DNA of 64,000 nucleotides. It comes from Sarcocystis neurona. Lineage: Eukaryota > Apicomplexa > Conoidasida > Eucoccidiorida > Sarcocystidae. The position numbers were made by a program, and so were the translations under genes. Location of the stretch: NCBI GenBank assembly GCA_000727475.1, contig KL647290.1, forward strand, positions 2,380,269-2,444,268, written 5' to 3'. The notes beneath the pieces were generated by a model. It searched no databases. It had not been told where the DNA came from and saw nothing but the letters and a program-made list of their open reading frames with translations. This document shows, piece by piece, positions 37,601-51,200 of this stretch; position 1 is the stretch's first letter; every line of letters starts with the position of its first letter.

Positions 37601-40600
37601 ATGACTGCTTTTGTCAACGAATGATGCCGAAGGAAGGAGCACAGTGCGGCAGCCTGAACGTTTCCGGCTACTTCTTCTCTATATATCCGAGACTGACACG
37701 CACTTGCGAAAATGGGCAGAGCAGACACGCACGTGGAAAAGCAGGCGACGCGTGCGGCGCGGCGTGGCCCAGGGGTCGTCGAGACACAGAGAGAAAAGGA
37801 AGAACACGGAGCAGCAACAGCAGCAGAGCAGCCCGCGTTATGATCCTTCGAAGGGAAGAGAAATATCAGTCTTCGTTTCCCCGAGAGAGGCAGATGCGCC
37901 CAGGCAAGCACTTGCTGAAGTGGCGCGCAACCCAGCCAGAGATGGATAGGCATGGCTAGGGCGGCCCGAGACACTGGGGAAGAAGAGAAATTCAGAGACA
38001 GCGAGAGAGAGAAAAAGCAGATTGACTAAAAGAGAAGACGCTTGAAGAATGCCACTCGCAAGAAGCAAAACTATTCGCAAGTGGAAAACTGTGACGCACC
38101 GACCTACGCAGGGGTCGTACACATCTACCTCTACATACACACGTCACACACGCAAGTACTGCCGCCCACACCACTATTCACATATATACATATATGATTG
38201 TACGTACTTACGTATAGGTGCCAGTGGATGTATCGACAGCGGTGTGAGAAAAATGAAAGAAGAAATATTCGAGAAATGGGGGTGCAAATCGGGGAGAAGG
38301 CGCGTGGCACAGAGCTACGCTGCATGCACCTGCGGCAGCGCGCCCCTCCCGGCCAAGAGAAACGAGGCAAAAACGGTACTTTCGACGAACGTCTACGAGC
38401 AGCAGTCAAGATCTCACACGAGCGTGCAGAGACGGAGAGAAATATGTAGACAGAGACAGAGACGGAAGGCGAGAAGCCAAGATGTATGCATATATACGTA
38501 TATGCACCAGTACGTACCTACTGCGTGTAAGCGGCAGCAATTCGCGTGTGCGTGGCAAGTTCTTCATCTGGTCACATACATATACATACAAGTGCATACC
38601 TACGGGTACAGAGAAGGGCAGAGATTCGTAGGCTTCGAAAGTCTCTTTACAGAAGAACACATATACGTGCGTGTACGTAGAAAGGCGGAGAGTGAGTTTC
38701 GCATGCTTGGTAAGGCTACCTAGTCGTTCACATGCGGCATTCACATATATATATGTGTATTTGCAGGAAGAGACCGAGACGAATGACAGGTTCTAGCAGG
38801 AGAACGAAGGCAGCCTAGCGCGATGGTCCGTCCACAAATAAGGAGGAAAGCAGCACGGACGCGTATCCCCCGCGGCATTCATAGACACGTGGGCGCATGC
38901 ACATGTTCAGTCTTCTTATGTGGGGGGCAGGCGCATGTAACCACGTTTCTCTCCTAGCTAGCTGGGATGAGCGTACAGGCCTGGAAGCGTAGGTGAAAGG
39001 GAAAGGCCACCCGAAGCGAATATTTTCCCCGTAGTGCGCGAAGAAGTGGAAGTCAAAGTCGGGCATTTTGGCTGCTGCTGCGGCGCGGCCTGCTGCTGCT
39101 GCTGACAGGCCTCCCGACGCCGCGGCGGCGGCTGCGGCTGCTGCTGCTGCCGCCTGGGGGAGCTGCTGCTGCTGTTGCTGCGCCATTTCGTAGTGATACG
39201 TATGGACCATCACCTTCTGAATAAGTGCACATTTGTTGACCACCAGAAAGCCTCCGGCTGCTTTCTTTGCGCTACGGATGGAGACACTCTTCACGCCGTG
39301 ATCCGGGCAGACTTCGACGTCGAACACGCCTGCGCAGATGTCGCCATCCCCCCGCCGGAAGCAGCAGCGCGCACCGCCCCGCAAAGAAAAAAACGTAAGC
39401 TGCTCTGTCTCCGTTCAGCGTACGTACAGACGGCATGCAAAGCAGTCCGCTGCAGATTTTCATCTACTACTGCACACCCGCGAGGGACCACACGAATCCA
39501 CAGCTCCGGCCGTCCAACCATCTTTCTGTTGCGTCCTCTGCTCTTGCCCAAAGTATGAATTTTTCTCTCTCTTTCGGTATGTATATACACATGTACACAC
39601 ATATTATATACATACATGTACAGATATAGGCTGCCATACCTATAGGCACATATATGTATATAGACAGACACACGTACACCTTCCCTACCCCCCAAAGTAT
39701 GAATTTCTCTCTATCTTTCGGTGTATATACATATATATATATATGTACACATATTGTACACATACACGTACGGATATATGCTTCCATACATATACGCATG
39801 CATATATATAGACAGCAACACGTATACAGAAACACATTTACACGCACGCACACATATATATATATGTACATACATATAAATATACAACACATATACACGT
39901 ATGCGGATATATCTCTATATTTATACATGGAGAGAAAGAGGAGGAGACGATAGGCGCAGCAGAGCATGTTAGAACCAAGAAAAGAGATCCTTGTCGAAGT
40001 GTCTTTTCCGAACTGTTCCCACACGATGTCTCTCCCTAGACACAGCTGACGCGAGGGTACGTCGAAAAGCGCGATGGGCTGCTGTACGTACACCTGAAAA
40101 GGGGCAGCACGAGCGGCCACCACCCACAGAAGAACGTCTTCTGTCTGCGTCTGACCCCGGCGAATTCTTCCGCTTCTTGACTGCCGGTGGCCCTGCGCTT
40201 CTTCCGGCCGCTCCACGCGCAGAAGACTCACTGCAGCTGCTGCCGTTAGATCTACTCTCCTCGCACGTGTCTCTCGAGCAGCTCAGCTGCTGCTGTCTGC
40301 TGCGCATCTCGCCCTGCGGCCTGTTCCTGCTGCAGCTGCAATCTACGAGGCCGTCGTTTCTGCGTGGGAGCCACCGCGCCCTTCCGCGCCGTCAGTTGCC
40401 ATCGAGCAGGACAGCCAGGTGGACGTGTGCGTGCGAGTGGCTGCTTCTCCCTATATATGCTGCCCCTCCGTTTCTACGGCGAGATAAAGGGAGAAGATAG
40501 ACAGGCAGCTACGTGGACGTGGAGGTGTGTGTGTCTGTTTCTGAATACGCTGTTACTTTTTCTACTCCACACGCATCTCCGACAACTCTTTTTCTGCATG

Positions 40601-43600
40601 TGTGCGACCTGCGCGCGTCAGAAATGGCCGGCTGTCGCTTCGGCGCGGACTTTCTCTTGCATATCATTGTGCGTGGTCTTGGCCTGGGGGAAGAAGCCGT
40701 CAGTAGCTATCTTCTCACTTACGTCTGGCGACGGGTCTACAGTGTAGGCGTACATGTGTCTTTGTGCACGTTTTCATTAAAAAACATTCCCCGCAGCGCG
40801 TGTCTGAGCCCCACGTCCATTTTATCCTCTGTCTTGTCTCCAAGATGCATAGCTGCATCTCCCACCAACACCAAAAACAACTTTCTCGTCAAACACACAC
40901 AAACATAGATATATACATATATATATATACACGCACATACTCGCATATAGACAGAGAAGTACACACACGTAGTAGTACACATGTGTACGCTCCCCTGCCG
41001 ACATATGTACAGAAACCTGCTACACATACATATATATATATATATATATGTAGACCAGCCTCTAGATATATATATATGTATATATGTATCGGTGGAAGAC
41101 TCATACTAATGTATTTGGGTACCTCTATATATACGTGGATATGTGTGTACCTGGAGAGGCGTAGTCGATCCCGTTGTAGAGGACGATCCAGTTCTGCCCC
41201 GCAGCTTCTTCGGACGCGACGACGGGCCCAGACCAGGCGAAGCCCTCCGCCGCGCCGGGCCGGAACTGAAACGCGAAGGGCAGCTCTGTGCTGCTCCAGT
41301 AGATCGGCACGCTCGTCTGCGGCTTCACTGGAGCACACACGCACACAGCAGCGCCAAAAAAGTGCATGCGCCCACGCACACGGCAGCAGAAGAACGCATG
41401 CACACAGCAGTAGAACCGACGCACAGCAGCGAAAGGCATGCAGCGCAGCAGCAGGAAGCAGCGTTGGTTACGGTTCAGGTTTATTCGACGGCTATTCAGG
41501 CTGTCAGCAGCGGACCTTTGCTGCTCGTTGCCGGGACCCGCTGTCTCTGCTGGGAACTGCCGCGGATCACCAGTGCATGTGTGCGCCGCAGCAGCACGAG
41601 GCCACGAGAAGATAACGCAGTCGAAGCTTTTGACCGACGTACACACAGACACAGCTGTCTACGTGCCTGTTGGTTAATGAACACTCGTAGATGCGTCTAC
41701 CGGAAGCACACACACACACACATACATTCCTACACGTACTCGGGTGTAAAAAAGAAGGATGGGTCTGTTGCTCCTCTGCTCCACCTTCTATTCGTCGTCG
41801 GCACGCTTCCTGCGCTCTGTCGCTGCTGCCGTGTATCGGTGACGCGGTTCCTCGTGTTACTTCTTCCTCCTGTATCCACGTGAGCCTCCTGGGGTTGCCG
41901 CTGCCGTTGGTGCTGTTGTGGTTGCTTTGCTGCAGCCGTGTGTGTGGTTGCTTTGCTGCAGCTGTGTGCGTGGCTGCTTTGCTGCTCCTGCCGTGTGGGT
42001 GGCAGCTTTGCTGCTGTGTCGCTGCTTTGGTGCAGCTGTGTGTGTGGATGCTTTGCTGCTCCTGCCGTGTGTGCTTGCTTTGCTGCTGCTGTGTGTGTGG
42101 CGGCGTTGCTGCTGCTGCTGTACGTGTGACTGCTTAGCTGCTGCTGTGTCGCTGCTTTGCTGCTGCTGCTGCTGTGTGTATGTGTGGCCGCTTTGGTGTG
42201 TGTGTGGCTGCTGATCTGGGTGTGGGAGAGGCGGCAGCGCGTCTGGACGTACCTTCGATCGCCGGGCCCTGGGTGCCGTACTGGCGGTAGAAAAGGACGC
42301 CGTCGAGGAAGTTGGAGATGATGAACTCCGGCAGGAGAGTCACAACACGGCTGAGCACGCCTGCTGTTTCTGCCGTGTCGATTTTCTCCGTATTCATACA
42401 AAGAGAATAGCAGCGCCGCGCGCTCACTGCGACCGTGTGACTGAAGCCGCCCAGCGCCGGAACATCGATGACCGCCTCGACGACCTCCCTGTTGCTGCCA
42501 CTGCCGGCGCCCGCTCCTCCTGCTGCTGCAGCCGCCCCCCCACGAGGGCCTCCTGGCGACGCAGGCGACGGAGCCAGCACCAACTTCACCTCTGTAGCCT
42601 GCAGCATGCATGTGCAGTGCGTGCGTGAAGAGAAGGAAAGACACATCCGCAGCAGCGTCATCAGCAGCTTGCTGGTCAGTGAAGAAGAAGCAGCAGCAGC
42701 AGCGGCAGGAGGACATGTGGCTGCAGCCCAGGAAGGCAGCAGCAGGCCGGAAGGCCGCGGAGCGCCAGGACACGCGGCAGCACATCTGCTGAAGCAGCCG
42801 CAGGAGCGGCAAGAGCAAACCAACGGCGGGCACCTCTCGTGGAGCACCGCGACAAGCCAAGGCAGCAGAGGAAATACCAGCAGCAACGAGAGAAACAGAG
42901 ACAGAGAGATACACGAGACGTCCCCTCAGCACGGCGGGCAACGCAGCGGTAGACCCACCCAGGTCGGCACTGGTGAGAAACGTAGCACATGGTCGAGGAA
43001 GGTTCAAGTCAGCAGAACAACACACGAGCAGCAGCAGCAGCAGCAGGAGTCGCAGACAAACTAAGAGCAGCAGGGGACACGCAGCAGCAGCAGCAGGTGC
43101 ACAGGCCAGGGGCACCGGATGCAGAAGAGAATCACGTGGCAAGGCACATACAGATCTACTCCGCTGCAACAAGAAAAAAGATGGCAGCAGGAAACAGCGA
43201 AGGTTCTGCTGCTAACCGCGTCCCCCAGCACAAAGCAGGACTCTCTGTGAACCAAACAGGACCTCGACCGATTACATCAACAAGCAAAGATAGACACGTA
43301 CGCACATATAAATACATATATACATATATTTACTACACACGTATATACGTACAGGTAAGGCGCGTACACACTTCTGTCTTCAAACATTCGAAGATATACA
43401 TATATGTATATGTAGATGTATATACTGGCCCCCACTACGTCCATATCTTATTCACCTACGACTATACATATATATATATATATATATGTACATATGTATA
43501 GACACGAAGTATATATACGCACGAACCACCTTCGACACATTTCTATCTATGTACATACATCCATGCATACTTAGTTTTGCACGGCCCCTCTGAGTATTCA

Positions 43601-44537
43601 TCTATTCACGTCTTTTTATATATGCATATGGAGTACCTATCTTTCTACACATATGGAGTGACCGTCAGCCTACCTATATATATATATATATGTACGGTAA
43701 CCACCTTTCTATGTGTATCTACGTATATGGGATGCCGATATATCTGCCTATCTATCTACCTGTATACATAGGTATATGTCAGGACTTCGGGGGAGCAACG
43801 TGCCCGAAGCAGTCCGGGTGCGTCGTGAGGAGAGAAGCAGCAGCAGGCAGCAGACGTGCTGGTGACGGACAGCAGCAGCGCGCAGCAGCTGCAGCAACCG
43901 CGCCCGGTGAGACGCACAGAGTCCCACGAACCGCGGCAAGAACAGCGGCGGCAGCAGCCAGGGCGGCACCGGCAGCAGCAAGAACAGCGGCGGCAGCAGC
44001 AAGGACAGCGACGGCCGCAGCTAGGACAGCAGCGGCAGCAGTAACAACAGTGGCCGCGGCAGCAGTGGCAGCGGCGGCAGCGGCGGTAGCAGCAGGGGCA
44101 GCAAGAACAGCGGCGGCAGTAGCGGCAGCAGCAAGAACAGCGGCGGCAGTAGCGGCAGCAGCAAGAACAGCGGCGGCAGCAGCGGCAGCAGCAAGAACAG
44201 CAGTGGCAGCATCACGAAACCGAGTGCGGCAGGTCAACACACGCTGCCTGAAGCAGAGAAAAGTACAGCTTATTCCCGTTCTCTGTGCGTATCATCCAAG
44301 CGTCGCTACACTGCTATACGGCCACGTATATGTATGCGTGCGTGCGCGGTGTGTGGACACCGCACTGGAGTACGCCTCCCCCGCAAGGGACGTAAAAAGC
44401 ATGCATGCATGTGCCCACCGGCACAGAAATGTCATGGCCTTGCCTGTGCCAGCTTGCCGGTCCTACACGCGAGCACCCAACCAGCACTACGCAGAACAAA
44501 TGCATACATACACACACATACATATACGTACACATAC

Positions 44538-44570
<33 letters not shown>

Positions 44571-47500
44571 CATAAACATAAACATATATATGTGTACATA
44601 TATATATATATATATTTAACACGTGGAGGTAGATGGTACTATCCACGCGATACTCTAAAAATCAAATACATATATATATAGGGATACATGCAAAGCGTTT
44701 GCATGCGTACAGTAGAGTCGCCCAGCAATATAGTGCGTCCGTCGAAGACGGGGTACTTGCGATTTTCCTTGACAGGAATGAATCCGGCTCCTGTGCGGTC
44801 GATGAAGCAGCGTGGGGCAGAAATGACGACCGCTAGCTGCCGCCGTCCTACAAAGCAGAGAGCAGCAGCGATCTCGCTGCTATCCCGCAGCACTTCCAAC
44901 TCCACGGCGGCGTAGCTCTTGGACGGCAGCAGCACGCGACTGACCACTTCCTCCTGACCGCAGCGCCCCACACCACGAAGCAGCAGCAGCAGCCGCACAT
45001 CAGCAGCAGTGAGGTAGTGTCCACCAGCCAGCAGGGCAGAAGAGCGACGGAGCAGCAACAGCGCCAGACGCACCACCGCAGGCAGGGCAGGCAGCAAACG
45101 AGCAGCAGCAAAAGCAGCAGCAGCCTCCCACCGCATGCAGCAGAAGCAGCAAACGCGCAGCAGCCGGAACTGCAGCACCACCACCACATGGAAGAAGTCA
45201 ACACTTCGCAGCGACACAGCACCAGCCCTGCATGCAGAAGAAGCAAGTACGCAACAGCAGCAGCTGCAGCGGACGCAGCAGGAGCAACAGAAGCACACGC
45301 AGTCGCAGCAGCGCCAGCAGGAACAGTCAATCAACGTCACTGCAGGGACCGCAGCAGTGCTGCTCCTCTCCCGTCAAACATCCACCCCGCAGGACCGCAG
45401 CTTTACTGTAGAACCAAGCAACCACGCACACATCTTTCATCCACGCACCTGCGCAGATGCACACGCATAGATATACATCTGTTCCTCGGGGGCTCTCTCC
45501 CTTTCTCCGCTTATATACACACAAATATATTCACACGGCTTCTTCTCTCTCCACCTCTATACCGCATACCTACATATGAACACACTTGTACTTTTCTCTT
45601 TGGCTCTCTCTTTCTCGAGCTCCACTTGGACACGCACAAACACATATATATATATATTCTCTTCGGCTTTCTCGTTATTTATACACATACACAGGGATAT
45701 GTATGTATGTATTTTCCTCTCTGGCTTCCTTTCTCTTTCTGTACACAAATACACACACATATATATGTACTTTTCTCTTCGGCTCCCTCTCTCTCGTTAT
45801 ATACACACATATTTATATGTGCGTCCGCGTATAGTAAAGGGTACAGATACGCTAGGTTCTGACGCTGCTCTGCTCGCAGGCTTGGGTGTGCGGCCGCACG
45901 CGGGTCGCAGGCAAGGACGGGCGTCCCCCGCTGTTCTTCACTTGCTGCTCCTTTTTCGCACGCCTTCTGTCCTTCTCTCACCCTCCCAGCCGACTGCTCT
46001 GCTCACGTACGCTGCGTCTTCCTTTTCTATCTATCTTGCGTCTCCCCTCTCTGCTCTCCCACAGCGACGCAGCTGCTGCATCTCCTCTTTTCTGCTGCTC
46101 CCGCTCGTCCCTTTTTCGCTTCTTCGTCTTCTCTTCTCCGTGCTTTTCTGTGTCTGTCTTTCTTCTCGCTGCTGCCCCTTTTCCTCCTCTTCCCGTCCCC
46201 TTCCCCTCTCGTTCTCTTCTTTTTCTTCTTCTTGTGCTTCTCTCTGTCTTCCTCTCTGTCTACGTACGAGGTGCCTACCGCGGTGCACAGCAGGTCCCTA
46301 ATAGTGTGAGACCAGAGGGCGCCTTCTAGGAAGGCGAAGCGGAGCTTCATGTTGAGAACTTTGTGGGGTGGAACTTCGTAGACGTAGAAGGTGGAATGCC
46401 GCAGCAACGTGGCCCGGAGGGCGGGGGCCTGCTGCAGCTGCTGCAGTTGCTGCAGCCCCGTCAGGGCCCCCTGCAGCTGCTTCAGGCGCAGCAGCGGGTC
46501 AGCAGACGAAGCGTTTGCTGGGACGATGCTCGCCTCCAACTCCACAGGCGCCGCGTTCACCAACGTCAGCGCGGGGTAGATGCAAACTTCTCGCAGATCC
46601 TTCTCCGCAGGCAAGCCGCTCTTCTTCCCTTCGATATTGACCAGAAAATATAAATTGTGTTCCTCTTGGATTCCCCCTCCGTCTCCTCCTTCCTCGTCCT
46701 CCTCCTGTACATTCTCTTCCTCTTCTCTCTTCAATCCTCCGCGTCCTTCCTCGCCCACGTGCCTCCAGCGCTGCTGCTGCTGCTGTCCTCCGCCTCCCCC
46801 ACCTGTGGCGCTGCTGTTGCCACGAGACCGCGTGTCCGCTGCTGCCGGGGACTTCCTGCGACTGCTCGTGCTGCTGCTGCTGCTGCTTTTGCGTGAGCCG
46901 CGGCTGCCGCTGCTGCTGTGGCTTCCCCCAGTCGCCGCCGCTCCCGCGGTCGGGCGCCGGTGCGGCGGCACGTACGCGCTTTGTCTGCACCGCAGTCCCT
47001 GCATGCGTTGCCTTGTGTCTACAACTTCCGTCCACCCAGCAAACGCCGTCATGTCTGGGGGGCCCTGGGGCACTTCCCACGTGCTGCTCTCCTGGACAGT
47101 TCGAAAAAGCAGAGCACAGGCGGACACCACGGCCAAAGAAGTCGGCGAAAACAGGACCCTAAACAGCAGAGAACGCACCAGGCACGTCCCCAGGTCGGAG
47201 GGAGATGCATGCGCCGGATGTGACAGATGGTCGCGGGACGGCCCAGGAGAAGAAGACACGACGACGCGGGCGCCCAGACGCATTTTGGCGCGCGCCACCT
47301 TCCACATGGGGCGAGCAACACGATGGGACGGAGTAAATTTCTCGGCGGAACTCGACGGCCGGTCAGCACACTGAAAGAAACTCTTGCGCGAACACCGGTG
47401 TCAAGGAATTTCCCAGCCAAACAAAAAAAGACACGTGCATGCAGGGATACACAGACGTATCCGACAGGCATGTACATGAACAGACATACACGAATGCCTG

Positions 47501-48194
47501 AAATCCATATATATATATATATACACTTACGTATGTGTGCGCGCAAAAGCGCTGCAGCTTTACTATGCAGACCTACGGAGATTCGTAGCAGGGGACACAG
47601 GGAGGAAAACGGCTGTCTATACACGCAGGTGCAGGTCCACGAAAGAACCTCGAAAGACACACACACAGATGCATGCGCGCAGCAACTGCACACAGAGACG
47701 GCGCTTTGGGAAGGGAGTCCGCGCCCCTGCAGATATTTCTGCAGACATGCAACAGTCCTCTCTTCTCCTCCCACCGATCGAAAAGCGCGTTCTTCCTCGG
47801 TACGCCGCTCCGCTACGTGCGCGCCCTCACATACACAGAGGCAATACGAGAAGGCGGCCACCCAAATACCTGTATATATATATATATATATATGTACACA
47901 GGAAGACGGTGACTCACATATATATATATATATGTACACGTATGACTCGTCGTTACAGAAAGACATATACACAGATGTATACGTATGTGTACACGTGTCT
48001 GCATTTGTACACATACGACAACGTGCTACTACGTATACATCTACAGATACTTGAATGTACTGCACCACCGGACATATACATATAGATCGTATACATATAT
48101 ATATATATATATCTACGTCTACGCAAGTGTGTACACACATACCGACATATATATACATATATGTCTACGCAGGTGTACACACACTTACCGACAA

Positions 48195-48225
<31 letters not shown>

Positions 48226-51200
48226 CACACATACAGGCATACGTCTACGCAGGCGTCCATACATCCCCACAAATATATACATATATATACATAGATATAC
48301 ATATCTTTGAATGTACTGCATCAAGAAACATACATATATACATATATTTATAGTCTACGCTGGTATGCACACACATAACAACATATTTATGTATATACAT
48401 ACCTCTACGCAGGTGTGAGCACACATACCGACAGACACATACATATATATATATGTATATGTACATACGTCTACTCAGGTGTCCATACATACCGACAGAT
48501 TATATATATATATGTATCAACGGACACCTAGGCATACATATATATATATGTACGGAAGGGTGAACAGATAATAGACCGAACGACAGGTATATCTACGTGT
48601 GTACAGATATGCGGCGTCTACAATCAGAAACGTCAGGACCTACACACCAGATTCACCGTGGCATCACCGGGAGAAGAGAAGAAGTGAAAAAGGAGATGCG
48701 TACGTGTCCCTCTGCGTTGAATACTTCACGTGGGTTACCACACGTCGCATCGTATTCGTACAAGTGCTTACACATACCTAAATCTATAAATATGTGCATA
48801 CATACGTATATACGCCTATATATGCATGCACGCGTACATATATATAGATATATGTGTATATACACACGTATGTGTATGGATACCTACACGTACACATAAC
48901 TACATATATATATATATATATATACTGATATAGATATACACATATACACATACATATGTACTGCGTATACATGTTGACGTTAGAACCGACTCTCTTGCGT
49001 TTCTTCGATATCAGTGGCTGTTTGAAGAAGACTACTGTGGACGTACGGGCGAGATATATTCTTCTTCATTTTTCTGCGCGAAGCAGGCGGGGCGGAAACA
49101 CATGTAGCACCAGCCTGCGCCGAGGACCGCAGACTGCGGGACAGACATGAACTGCTTGTCCTCCAGCAGAAACGTATACGCGTAGACCGGCCTTGGTGCT
49201 GCAGCAGCAGTGGCAGCAGGGCCACCGGGCGGCGGCCCAGAGGCCCCGGCAGCAGTGGTGCTGCTTCTTCTTGCACGCGCACTCTTCTGCTGCTGCTGCT
49301 TCTGCAGCGGGTTCGAGGCGACGACGGGCCACAGAATCCCGCGTTCTCCTGTTGCGGCCGTTCCTCTGCCTGCTGCAGCGGCTTCCTCTCCGCCGCTTTT
49401 GCTGCCGTGACTACTGCTGCTACTGCTGCTCGAGCTGCTGTTGCTTCTGCAACGCGGTTGTATGGGGTCGGCATCGCCCCCCCCCGGTGGCGCCTCGCCG
49501 TTGCTGCTGCCCCTCCTGCCGCTGCCTCCGCCTCCGCTTCGGGTGCTGCTGCTGCTGTCCACGGCGCCCGCAGCAGCACCACCACCATCGAAGAAGTCGC
49601 CGTAACCGCCCTGCGGCTGCTGGGAACGTCGTGTCGTTCGAGTCGCATCTGCGCTGCTGTAGCTGCTCAAACTTTCTCTCTCTCGGAACTTCCCCGCGTC
49701 CCTGCCCTTCGTCCCCTGCCGTCGCCCTGCACCAGCCAAGGTTCGCGTCCCCCTCCCTGCTGCTATTGCTGCGTCGCCGCTGACTCCTTTGCCGCGTGCT
49801 GCTGCTGCTGCTGCAGCGGCAGCAGTAGTAGCATCCCACACGTCGTAGCCGTCTATGTCGAGAGCGACTGCGCGTTCCGCGTGCCAGCTGCGGCGGAGGA
49901 GCTGCTGCAGCTTCTTCTCCTTCCGCAGCAGCCAATCAGGCGTGCTCTTCAACTCCGGGTGTGAGCAGAGGAAGTGTCGGTACGACACCTTTTCTCTGCA
50001 TGCAACCCCGGCAGTAGGCGGACGCAGCACGGCAGCGGGGGCTCGGCCGGCCTCGGCAACGGGCAGCAGCAGCGGGTTAAGCTGCTGATCTAAGAAACAA
50101 ACTTGCAAGGGCAGCCCACAAGCATTGGTAATTCTTACTGTCGTTGATATGACCATCAACTTGTACGACGGGTGCGGGGACAACACCTGGGCAATCAGCT
50201 GCTCGGCGCCACCGCCTGCTGCTGCTGCCGCCGTGAGCGCGTCGGCCGCTGCTGCTGCTGCCGTCCAGTCCGCACCCAAAACAGCGTTGCCTCTGCTGCT
50301 GCTGTCGCCTCCGTCCGCTGCGACGCTGCCTCCCGTCCATCGGCGGTGGGGCTCGGCCAGTGACAGCAAGCGACTCTCTGCTGCTACAGGCGTGCCAGCA
50401 GTTGAGCGAGGAGAAGGCGTGAAGCTTCTCGACCCTGCTGCCGCCGTCCCCACCCCGCCGCAGTAGAATGTATCTTCACCAACTCCTCCTGCGGTGCCCC
50501 CTCCCCAGCCGCTGTGACTTCTCTCTGTCAGCGCGTCCCCGTAACCTGAAGAGAGCATGCCTGCAACAGCAGCAGCACAGGCAGTAAAGTCATCCCCCCA
50601 GCACTCATGACGAAGCGGTGTGTAGGGTGGCCGCCTCGCACACATCAGCAGCAGCCGTAGGAAGCACCGCTGGCAGCAGGTGCATTAAAAATTCCCTGGC
50701 CAATGTAGACACACTCGACGAAAACACTTGCAGTTACCGGCTTGCTCGAAGTCGTCCTGTGTGGACACGTGCATGCATGCGCACACATACATGACTCCGG
50801 CGACATGCAAAACACGTCCACATCCACTTCATTAGATCCACCATACGTTCACGAGTGCGGCTGCGTCTACACACAAAATTTCCTCTCTCTCTCCCTATAT
50901 ACATATAAGTATGCCTTCCTTAATGTGTAAGTATATCCACTTTGTCTCTCCGCGAGACCGAGTGAGTCATGCATGTGTTAGTATATCGACGCACGTTTGC
51001 ATGCGCGTGTAGGGATAGACGCAAGCGTCTCGCGGTTCGATTGTGACGTACGGGAAGGTCCGCCGGGGAAATAGACGAGCGAGTTTTCCCTTGTTTTGTC
51101 GGGAGCAGCAGCACGGTCTGCTGCTCTGCTGCCGTGGGTGGGCTCGCGGCTGCCGGTGGAAGGACCTGCGTCTCGGGCCTGGAAAAGTTTTCCTTCTTTT

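Noticed and set aside
46027..46278. Extension of VPS13 exon v6 into Lys/Arg/Glu-rich sequence
   Set aside because: The GCG|GTAGGC donor gives a phase-0 join to v7 that continues the VAB repeat; the extension is a purine-rich simple tract.
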